Source: Pseudonocardiales bacterium
Lineage (GTDB): Bacteria > Actinomycetota > Actinomycetes > Mycobacteriales > Jatrophihabitantaceae
Assembly (NCBI GenBank): GCA_025465405.1
Contig: JAODNL010000171.1
Coordinates: forward strand, 1 to 5,158
Direction: 5' to 3'
DNA length: 5,158 bases
A program made the position numbers and the translations under genes. Each line of letters starts with the position of its first letter. Position 1 is the stretch's first letter. The notes under the pieces were generated by a model that was given only the letters and a program-made list of their open reading frames with translations, was not told where the DNA came from and did not search any database. Shown here in pieces: positions 1 to 5,157 of this stretch.

Positions 1-185
1 AGGTCTTCGCCATGCAGGCCGGCCGCGAGATCCGCGTCATGGTCAAGCCGGAGCAGGTCGACGACATCCAGGCCCAGGTGATCGCCCGCGACATCGCCAA
101 GCAGATCGAGGACGAGCTCACCTACCCCGGTCAGATCCGAGTCACGGTGGTGCGTGAGTCGCGCTCCACGGAGATCGCCCACTAG
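1..185 (+). CDS. rny: Ribonuclease Y, C-terminal end (partial, 5' end outside window)
   Basis: The reading frame is open from the window edge (first full codon at 3) to TAG at 183-185 and gives the last 60 residues. RNase Y is a membrane-anchored endoribonuclease that starts mRNA decay. Its usual order is an N-terminal membrane helix, coiled coil, KH domain, HD domain and a conserved tail; only the tail is present. The segments QAGREIRVMVKPEQVDD, ARDIAKQIEDELTYPG and the ending IRVTVVRESRS match the strongly conserved RNase Y C-terminus as I know it from Bacillus-type proteins. The catalytic HD and RNA-binding KH parts lie upstream, so their integrity cannot be judged. The gene converges on the acetyltransferase gene, with 7 bp between the two stops. 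Identification rests on this tail alone but the match is distinctive. Confidence 0.9.
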   Translation, partial: VFAMQAGREIRVMVKPEQVDDIQAQVIARDIAKQIEDELTYPGQIRVTVVRESRSTEIAH

Positions 186-203
186 GCGCGGGTCAGCCGC
201 GCC
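185..203. terminator. GC hairpin at rny/GNAT convergent junction, candidate bidirectional terminator
   Basis: GGCGCGG (185-191) and CCGCGCC (197-203) form a perfect 7-bp all-GC stem with a 5-nt loop (gtcag). It begins at the last base of the rny stop codon and covers the stop and last codons of the acetyltransferase gene, so it could act on both converging transcripts. There is no T-tract on either side, so it would be a U-less hairpin of the kind proposed for actinobacteria. The stem and position are seen directly; terminator function is inferred. Chance is possible in DNA this rich in GC. Confidence 0.45.
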
Positions 204-711
204 ACTCCGAGCGCAGCAGCCCCATGGCCACCTCGTCCTCGTAGCGGCCACGCACCCAGCAGTGCTCCCGGTGGCGGCCCTCTTCGACGAAGCCGACCTT
301 GCCGTAGGACGCGATGGCCGCGCGATTCGAGGCGAGCACCCAGAGGTAGAGCCGGCGCAGGTTGCGGCGCCCGAATCCGAACTCGACGGCCTGTCGCAGC
401 CCCTCGGTGCCATAGCCGCGCCCGCGTTCGTCGGGTAGCAGGGCGATGCCGACCTCGGCGTGGCGCGCCAGCCGGTCCTCGTGGAACAGCGTGCAGCGCC
501 CGACCGCTCGTCCGTCGACGCTGATGATGAAGTCGGCATCGCCGTCGAGCTCGCCGCGCGCTCGGCGCGCGCGGTAGGCAGCGAGGCTGAGCGGCGCGGG
601 TGAGGCCGGCGAGCGCTCCTCCCAGGTATCGAGGTCGGCGGCGATCCGGTAGAGCAGGTCCTCGTCGTCGTCGCTCACCGCACGCAACGTCACAATCGGC
701 TCCTCGAGCAT
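193..711 (-). CDS. GNAT-family N-acetyltransferase (RimJ/RimL-like)
   Basis: This 172-residue protein has the size of a single-domain GNAT enzyme, which transfers acetyl from acetyl-CoA to an amine. It starts with an LRAVSDDDEDLLYRIAADL segment typical of the RimJ/RimL subgroup (Acetyltransf_3 type). Motif A is clear: EVGIALLPDERGRGYGTEG (about 86-104) carries the R-G-R-G-Y-G pyrophosphate-binding loop. The stretch LYLWVLASNRAAIASYGKVGF (121-141) is motif B with its usual Asn (N129), followed by the GF and EEGRHRE ending of the family. The substrate cannot be told: ribosomal protein N-termini, small amines and antibiotics are all acetylated by relatives. The ATG at 711 puts the N-terminal strand where the family has it. 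It has no Shine-Dalgarno sequence but sits 6 nt after a TAGGCT hexamer. The gene is divergent from miaB and monocistronic in this view. Family is certain, function is not. Confidence 0.88.
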   Translation of the reverse strand: MLEEPIVTLRAVSDDDEDLLYRIAADLDTWEERSPASPAPLSLAAYRARRARGELDGDADFIISVDGRAVGRCTLFHEDRLARHAEVGIALLPDERGRGYGTEGLRQAVEFGFGRRNLRRLYLWVLASNRAAIASYGKVGFVEEGRHREHCWVRGRYEDEVAMGLLRSEWRG

Positions 712-717
712 GCGAGG

Positions 718-723
718 AGCCTA
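718..723 (-). promoter_or_regulatory. Candidate -10 element for the GNAT gene (leaderless arrangement)
   Basis: Read on the minus strand the sequence is TAGGCT, then cctcgc, then the ATG. The hexamer fits the actinobacterial -10 pattern TAnnnT, and its last T is at -7 if transcription starts at the A of the ATG. That is the geometry of a leaderless mRNA and agrees with the lack of a ribosome binding site. No recognisable TTGACA-like -35 was found 16-19 bp upstream, which is common in these bacteria. Motif and spacing are seen; promoter activity is inferred. Confidence 0.5.
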
Positions 724-761
724 AATGGCACGCACGAGTCGGGCGATTTCGCGCACGCCCG

Positions 762-767
762 TATCCT
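762..767 (+). promoter_or_regulatory. Possible -10 element for miaB
   Basis: TATCCT fits TAnnnT and lies 9 nt before the miaB ATG, which would give a transcript with a leader of only about 3 nt. No Shine-Dalgarno motif or -35 is visible. The spacing fits less well than at the other two candidate promoters in this window, so this is a weak call. Confidence 0.3.
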
Positions 768-776
768 CGAGTCGCT

Positions 777-2198
777 ATGGGCCGCACTTACGACATCCGC
801 ACCTACGGGTGCCAGATGAACGTCCACGACTCTGAACGGCTCGCCGGCCTGCTCGAGGAGGCCGGCTACGTTCGGGCGCCGGCGGGTAGCGGTGACGATG
901 TCGACCTCGTCGTGTTCAACACCTGCGCCGTCCGCGAGAACGCCGACAACCGGCTGTACGGCAACCTCGGTCACCTGCTTCCTGCGAAACAGCGCCGGGC
1001 GGGTATGCAGATCGCGGTCGGCGGCTGCCTCGCCCAGAAGGACCGGCACCGCATCCTCGAGCGGGCGCCCTGGGTGGACGCCGTGTTCGGCACCCACAAT
1101 CTCGCCGTGCTGCCGGCACTCCTCGAGCGGGCCCGGCACAATGGCGAGGCGCAGGTCGAGATTGCCGAGGCATTGCAGAACTTTCCGTCCGACCTGCCCA
1201 GCCGGCGCGAATCCCCCTACAGCGCCTGGGTATCGGTATCTGTCGGTTGCGACAACACGTGCACGTTCTGCATCGTGCCGACCCTGCGCGGCACGGAAAC
1301 CGACCGTAGGCCCGGCGACGTGCTTGCGGAGATCCGCGCTCTCGTCGACGCGGGTGTCGTCGAGGTGACGCTGCTCGGGCAGAACGTGAATTCCTACGGG
1401 CGGTCATTCGGTGATCGGTTTGCCTTCGGCAAACTGCTACGCGCATGCGGTGAGATCAACGGGTTGGAGCGGGTGCGGTTCACCAGCCCGCATCCGCGCG
1501 ACTTCACCGACGACGTCATCGCCGCGATGGCCGAGACGCCGAACGTGATGCCGCAACTTCACATGCCGTTGCAGTCGGGTTCCGACGCGATGCTTCGAGC
1601 GATGCGCCGGTCGTACCGGCAGGAGCGCTATCTCGGCATCGTCGACGCCGTCCGCGCGGTCATGCCCGAAGCCGCGATCACCACTGACATCATCGTCGGC
1701 TTTCCCGGCGAGACGGAGGACGACTTCGCGCAAACGCTGCAGGTCGTGCGCGCGGCCCGCTTCGCCGGCGCGTACACCTTCCAGTACTCAAAACGGCCCG
1801 GCACGCCCGCCGCGACGATGGCCGACCAGGTACCGAAGGCAATCGTGCAGCAACGGTATGAGCGCCTGATCGCGCTACAGGACGAGATCTCGTGGGACGG
1901 GGCGAAGGCGCTCGTCGGTCACGAGGTCGAGGTGCTGGTGAGCACGGGCGAGGGGCGCAAGGACCAGGCGACCGGTCGGGTGTCGGGCCGGGCCCGCGAC
2001 GGGCGACTGGTGCATGTGGCTACCGGCGGTGCGAACGTGGCCTCAGGTGACGTCGTCACGTCGAGCATCACCTACGGCGCGCCGCACCACCTGGTGGCCG
2101 ATGCCGGCATCACGTCGCATCGGCGCTGGCGTGGCGCGGACGCTGGCACTCACCCGGCGAGTAAGCCGCTGCTCACGATCGGCCCCCGTCCGGCCTGA
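777..2198 (+). CDS. miaB: tRNA-2-methylthio-N6-dimethylallyladenosine synthase MiaB
   Basis: MiaB is a radical-SAM methylthiotransferase. It converts i6A37 to ms2i6A37 next to the anticodon of tRNAs reading UNN codons, using two [4Fe-4S] clusters and S-adenosylmethionine. The 473-residue protein has the full family layout. The N-terminal MTTase domain (about 1-125) has its three cluster cysteines: C12 in YGCQMN, C50 in NTCAVRENA and C84 in GGCLAQ. The radical-SAM core (about 145-370) carries the CxxxCxxC motif at C158, C162 and C165, with GQNVNSYG, SPHPRDF, LQSGSD and IIVGFPGET downstream. A TRAM RNA-binding domain follows (about 373-437), then an actinobacterial-type tail of about 35 residues after GAPHHLVAD. 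The frame is open upstream to 600, but the ATG at 777 places YGCQMN about 10 residues from the start, as in homologues, and the upstream stretch is low-complexity Arg-rich sequence. No strong ribosome binding site is visible. MtaB and RimO are related, but the motif wording and the nearby miaA favour MiaB. Confidence 0.97.
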   Translation: MGRTYDIRTYGCQMNVHDSERLAGLLEEAGYVRAPAGSGDDVDLVVFNTCAVRENADNRLYGNLGHLLPAKQRRAGMQIAVGGCLAQKDRHRILERAPWVDAVFGTHNLAVLPALLERARHNGEAQVEIAEALQNFPSDLPSRRESPYSAWVSVSVGCDNTCTFCIVPTLRGTETDRRPGDVLAEIRALVDAGVVEVTLLGQNVNSYGRSFGDRFAFGKLLRACGEINGLERVRFTSPHPRDFTDDVIAAMAETPNVMPQLHMPLQSGSDAMLRAMRRSYRQERYLGIVDAVRAVMPEAAITTDIIVGFPGETEDDFAQTLQVVRAARFAGAYTFQYSKRPGTPAATMADQVPKAIVQQRYERLIALQDEISWDGAKALVGHEVEVLVSTGEGRKDQATGRVSGRARDGRLVHVATGGANVASGDVVTSSITYGAPHHLVADAGITSHRRWRGADAGTHPASKPLLTIGPRPA

Positions 2199-2221
2199 GT
2201 CGGCCGAACCCCGTGTGACCC

Positions 2222-2279
2222 CGTCGATCAAGACGCCTGAATGGTCGCCAGGACAGCCATCGGGACGTCTTGATCGACG
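2222..2279. repeat. Perfect 14-bp inverted repeat with structured centre, between convergent genes (possible terminator or REP-like repeat)
   Basis: The arms are CGTCGATCAAGACG (2222-2235) and CGTCTTGATCGACG (2266-2279), exact reverse complements separated by 30 bp. The centre has a second short stem, ATGG (2241-2244) with CCAT (2257-2260), so the 58 bp can fold into one long, interrupted hairpin in RNA of either strand. Outside it, CCCCG (2209-2213) could pair with CGGGG (2284-2288) across an internal loop. The element lies between the stops of miaB (2198) and the DUF349 gene (2299), where a bidirectional terminator is expected. Neither flank has a T-tract. The arms are less GC-rich than their surroundings, which would also suit a dispersed intergenic repeat. 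Structure is seen directly; function is inferred. Confidence 0.6.
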
Positions 2280-2298
2280 AAATCGGGGCCGGGACGAA

Positions 2299-3483
2299 TC
2301 ACGTGGGAATGAGCGAGCGGCGCTGCTCGACCTCCGCCTCGGCCTTGGCGATCCGTCCGGCGTCACCGGACTTCCGGGCTCGCTCCAGCTTTGCCTCGGC
2401 CTCGGCCAGCCGCTCGCGCAAGGCGGTCAGGAACGGGTTGGACTCCGTGCTGGACTGCCGCCATTCGGCATCGACGGCATCGCGCACCCGCTGCTCGGCC
2501 GCCCGCATCTGGTCGTCGACACGGCGCATCACGTCACGCGGCACGTGACCGATCTCGTCGAACCTCGCCTGCAGGTCGCGCAGCACAGCTTGCGCCGCTT
2601 TCGGGTCGGATAGGTCCAGCGCCGCCGCCTGCGCGATGATCGCTTCCTTGCGCTTCTGGTTCTCGACCTGCTCCGCGTCGCGTTCGGCGAAGACACCGGA
2701 ACGGCGCGCGAAGAAGGCGTCCTGAGCCGCGCGGAAGCGGGCCCACAGCGCGTCCTCCACATCGCGGGCCGCCCGCGGTGTCGCCTTCCACTCGGTCATC
2801 AGGTCCCGCATGGCCGCCGCCGTCGCCTTCCAGTCCGACGACTCGGACAGCTCCTCCGCCTGCACGACGAGCTTCTCCTTGGCCGCCTTGGCCGTGCCCC
2901 GTTCGGCGTCGAGCTGCGCGAAGTGCTGGCCACGCCGGCGGCCGAACGCGTCGCGGGCCGCGGCGAATCGCTTCCACAGGGTGTCGTCGGTCTTGCGATC
3001 GATGCCCTTGATCTGCTTCCACTCCTCGACGATCGCGCGCAGTCGATCGCCCGAGGCCTTCCACGACGTGCCGGAATCGGCGATTCGCTCCGCCTCGACG
3101 ACCAGCGCCTCCTTGGCGGCGATCGCGTCGGCGCGGGCCTTCTCCCGGGCGGCCGCGTTGGCGCCCGCCTTCTCCTCGACGGCGGCCAGCAGTGCGTCCA
3201 GCCGGGCGGCCAGCGCGGCGAGGTCGCCGATCGCCGCGACGGTCGGCAGCCGCTGCTCCATCTCGGCGACGTGCGCACGCGTGGAAGTAGGGTCGCCGGC
3301 GCCGGATTCGAGGCGCTTCTCCAGGAGGATGACTTCGGTCTCGAGATCCTCGTAGCGCCGCTCGTAGAACGCCAGCCCAGCCTCCGCGTCGCCCGCCTGC
3401 CAGGATCCGATCTCGCGTTCTCCGTCGGGCGTCTTGACGTAAACGGTGCCGTCGGCATCGATACGTCCCCACTCCGAACCCAT
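2299..3483 (-). CDS. DUF349-domain coiled-coil protein
   Basis: This 394-residue protein is rich in Ala, Glu and Arg and resembles the conserved actinobacterial DUF349 protein (M. tuberculosis Rv2731 type), whose biochemical role is unknown to me. The N-terminus (about 4-60) is a small module, WGRIDADGTVYVKTPDGERE, followed by a GLAFYERRYEDLETEVILLEKRL helix. A helical linker (about 85-120) precedes three DUF349-type repeats. Two are clear: about 124-192, with SWKASGDRLRAIVEEWK and DTLWKRFAAARDAFGRRR, and about 203-270, with DWKATAAAMRDLMTEWK and DALWARFRAAQDAFFARR. The third (about 279-340) is degenerate and lacks the tryptophans of the other two. The end (about 350-394) is charged coiled coil. 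No signal peptide or membrane segment is present, so it should be cytosolic. The ATG at 3483 precedes the conserved WGRID start; no clear ribosome binding site is visible. It diverges from the LigB-like gene and converges on miaB. Confidence 0.9.
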   Translation of the reverse strand: MGSEWGRIDADGTVYVKTPDGEREIGSWQAGDAEAGLAFYERRYEDLETEVILLEKRLESGAGDPTSTRAHVAEMEQRLPTVAAIGDLAALAARLDALLAAVEEKAGANAAAREKARADAIAAKEALVVEAERIADSGTSWKASGDRLRAIVEEWKQIKGIDRKTDDTLWKRFAAARDAFGRRRGQHFAQLDAERGTAKAAKEKLVVQAEELSESSDWKATAAAMRDLMTEWKATPRAARDVEDALWARFRAAQDAFFARRSGVFAERDAEQVENQKRKEAIIAQAAALDLSDPKAAQAVLRDLQARFDEIGHVPRDVMRRVDDQMRAAEQRVRDAVDAEWRQSSTESNPFLTALRERLAEAEAKLERARKSGDAGRIAKAEAEVEQRRSLIPT

Positions 3484-3527
3484 GACACAGCATTAGACAC
3501 GATGCGGGTACCAGGCTGCTGCCCAGC

Positions 3528-3533
3528 TAGCCT
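3528..3533 (+). promoter_or_regulatory. Candidate -10 element for the LigB-like/miaA unit (leaderless arrangement)
   Basis: TAGCCT fits the TAnnnT pattern and is followed by six bases (cagcgc) and the GTG at 3540, so its last T is at -7 if transcription starts at that G. This is the same geometry as at the acetyltransferase gene on the other strand. It supports both the GTG start and a leaderless mRNA, as no Shine-Dalgarno motif is present. No convincing -35 is visible. Activity is inferred. Confidence 0.5.
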
Positions 3534-3539
3534 CAGCGC

Positions 3540-4247
3540 GTGATCTCCGGCGCCGCGTTCTGCCCGCAGCCTCCGGTGCTGGTGCCCGATGTCGCGGGTG
3601 GTGCGGCCGCTGAGTTGGATTCTCTGCGGGTCGCCTGCACGGCGGCGATCCGCCGGGTCGCCGGCGACGGCCGGCAACTGGTGCTGATCGGAGCGGGTGA
3701 GCGGTCTGCCACGTACTCGCCGCTCTCACGCGGATCGCTGGCCGGATACGGGGTTGCGATCGAGGTGCAGCTGGGGCTCCCGGGCTGCGGCGGCGACATT
3801 GACCTGCCGCCCTCGCTCGCGGTCGGCGCGTGGCTGGCTCGTGCGGCGCTCGGGGCGCGCAGCGGTGCGCGGGGGATTTCGGTCGGCCCGGACTTCGCGG
3901 GCAGCCGGGCCGCCGTCGAGTTGCTGACCCTCGCCGAGACGCAGGACGTCGCGCTGCTGGTGATGGGCGACGGCAGCGCGCGCCGCGGCACGGGTGCACC
4001 GGGCTACCTCGACGAGAACGCTGTCGCGTTCGACGATGCGGTCGTGAGGGCGTTGCGCAGCGGCGACGCGGCAGCGCTCGAGGCGCTCGATCCAGTCCTC
4101 GGCGCCGGCCTGCTCGCGGCTGGGGTCCCGGCCTGGCGGGCCGCTGGACGGATCCTCGACGGCCGTGGCTATGACGCCGATCTGCTCTATTACGACGACC
4201 CCTATGGCGTCGGCTATGTGGTCGCCGCCTGGACCGCGGGTGACTGA
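3540..4247 (+). CDS. LigB/MEMO-like (class III extradiol dioxygenase superfamily) protein, histidine-free and probably non-catalytic as a dioxygenase
   Basis: This 235-residue protein looks like the conserved actinobacterial protein encoded beside miaA (Rv2728c type), which is assigned to the class III extradiol dioxygenase / LigB fold. Family-like features are the start FCPQPPVLVPDVAGG (7-21), the strand RQLVLIGAGE (45-54), the strand and loop DVALLVMGDGSARRG (136-150), a GYLDENAVAFDDAVVRAL helix (155-172) and the conserved ending DDPYGVGYVVA (219-229). In active LigB enzymes an early His in a PHPP-like motif and later His and Glu residues bind iron. Here residue 10 is Gln and the whole protein has no histidine, so the usual iron site cannot form. 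It also has no lysine. The GTG at 3540 fits the conserved N-terminus and the -10 spacing. The stop overlaps the miaA start by 8 nt, so the two genes are likely cotranscribed and translationally coupled. The superfamily call is from remembered resemblance; the function is unknown. Confidence 0.75.
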   Translation: MISGAAFCPQPPVLVPDVAGGAAAELDSLRVACTAAIRRVAGDGRQLVLIGAGERSATYSPLSRGSLAGYGVAIEVQLGLPGCGGDIDLPPSLAVGAWLARAALGARSGARGISVGPDFAGSRAAVELLTLAETQDVALLVMGDGSARRGTGAPGYLDENAVAFDDAVVRALRSGDAAALEALDPVLGAGLLAAGVPAWRAAGRILDGRGYDADLLYYDDPYGVGYVVAAWTAGD

Positions 4248-5157
4248 GCGACCCGTCGTTGCCGTGGTCGGGCCGACGGCCACCGGCAAGTCCGAACTCG
4301 GCGTGGCGCTGGCACAGCGCATCGGCGGCGAGATCATCAACGCCGACTCGATGCAGCTCTATCGCGGCATGGACGTCGGCACCGCGAAGCTGCCGCCGGA
4401 CGAGCGCGGCGCAATCGTGCACCACCTGCTCGACGTCTGGCCGATCGGCAAGTCCGCGGCGGTGGCCGAATATCAGGTGATGGCGCGCGAGCGGATAGGC
4501 GACATCCAGGCACGGGGGCGGGTCCCGATCCTGGTCGGTGGCTCTGGGCTGTACCTGCGAGGCGCCCTGGACCGTCTCGAGTTCCCTGGGGAGTCACCGG
4601 AGATCCGGGCCCGGCTCTACGGAGAGCTGGCCGCGGCCGGCCCAGGCCCGTTGCACACCCGGCTGGCCGCCCTCGACCCGGCGGCCGCTTCCGCGATCCT
4701 GCCCAGCAACGGCCGTCGCATCGTGCGCGCATTAGAAGTCATCGAGCTGACCGGACGGCCGTTCACCGCGACCATGCCCGGCTTCGATTCCGTCTACGCC
4801 TGCACGCAGATCGGGCTCGGTCGCGCCGACCTCGACGACCGGGTGGAGCGGCGCGTGCACCGGATGATGGCGGCCGGCCTCCTCGACGAGGTTCGTGGCT
4901 TACTGCCTGCGGGGCTGAGGCACAGCCCGACCGCGGGAAAGGCGCTCGGGTACGCCCAGCTCCTGGACTGCCTGGACGACTCGGGTGAGGTCCGGGGCGA
5001 TCTGACGCAGGCGGTCGAGCAGACCATCCGGGCGACCCGCCGGTTCGTGCGCCGGCAGCGATCGTGGTTCGGGCGCGACCCACGCATCCACTGGCTCGAC
5101 GCCGCGGTGCCCGATCTCGTCGACCGCGCCGCGCGCCTGCTTCCGCCTACCCTGTGA
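4240..5157 (+). CDS. miaA: tRNA dimethylallyltransferase MiaA
   Basis: MiaA transfers the dimethylallyl group of DMAPP to N6 of A37 in tRNAs reading UNN codons, giving i6A37, the substrate of MiaB. The 305-residue protein has the normal length and motifs: P-loop GPTATGKS (11-18), then NADSMQLYRGMDVGTAKL (34-51), which holds the catalytic Asp (D36) and the substrate-recognition segment, HHLLDV (61-66), GGSGLYLRG (100-108), NGRRIVRALEVIELTGRPF, TAGKALGYAQL and the ending RRFVRRQRSWFGRDPRIHWLD. The start is GTG at 4240, overlapping the upstream gene by 8 nt; it puts the P-loop 10 residues in, as in homologues. An in-frame ATG at 4216 is possible but would add a non-conserved peptide. No Shine-Dalgarno motif is visible, so coupling to the upstream gene is likely. 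Leucine codons 165 (4732-4734) and 221 (4900-4902) are TTA, rare in such genomes. The stop TGA is at 5155-5157. Confidence 0.97.
   Translation: MTERPVVAVVGPTATGKSELGVALAQRIGGEIINADSMQLYRGMDVGTAKLPPDERGAIVHHLLDVWPIGKSAAVAEYQVMARERIGDIQARGRVPILVGGSGLYLRGALDRLEFPGESPEIRARLYGELAAAGPGPLHTRLAALDPAAASAILPSNGRRIVRALEVIELTGRPFTATMPGFDSVYACTQIGLGRADLDDRVERRVHRMMAAGLLDEVRGLLPAGLRHSPTAGKALGYAQLLDCLDDSGEVRGDLTQAVEQTIRATRRFVRRQRSWFGRDPRIHWLDAAVPDLVDRAARLLPPTL

Noticed and set aside
600..776. N-terminal extension of miaB back to an ATG at 600
   Set aside because: It would add 59 Arg-rich, low-complexity residues that overlap the GNAT gene on the other strand. MiaB homologues begin about 10 residues before the YGCQMN motif, which fits the ATG at 777.
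182..787. 201-codon minus-strand frame over the GNAT gene
   Set aside because: Arg-rich shadow of the acetyltransferase frame; the GNAT motifs are only in the 193-711 frame.
2014..2613. 199-codon plus-strand open frame across the miaB end and the DUF349 end
   Set aside because: It overlaps two well-supported genes and the inverted repeat and shows no family motif. Long shadow frames are expected in GC-rich DNA.
3430..3437. CGTCTTGA, the same as part of the inverted-repeat arm at 2266
   Set aside because: Only 8 bases match and they encode conserved residues of the DUF349 protein, so chance is the simplest reading.
2534..3493. Long minus-strand frame (319 codons) in the DUF349 region
   Set aside because: It is a Gly/Arg-rich frame-shifted shadow of the DUF349 gene, which has family repeats in the other frame.
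3492..3497. TCTAAT (minus strand) as a -10 element for the DUF349 gene
   Set aside because: It matches TATAAT at 5 of 6 places but lacks the critical A at the second position, and its distance to the ATG (8 nt) does not match the other two sites. No call made.
4165..4239. Upstream start for miaA at ATG 4165 or 4216
   Set aside because: The added residues are a non-conserved Ser/Thr/Pro stretch read from the coding sequence of the upstream gene. GTG 4240 gives the normal MiaA N-terminus.
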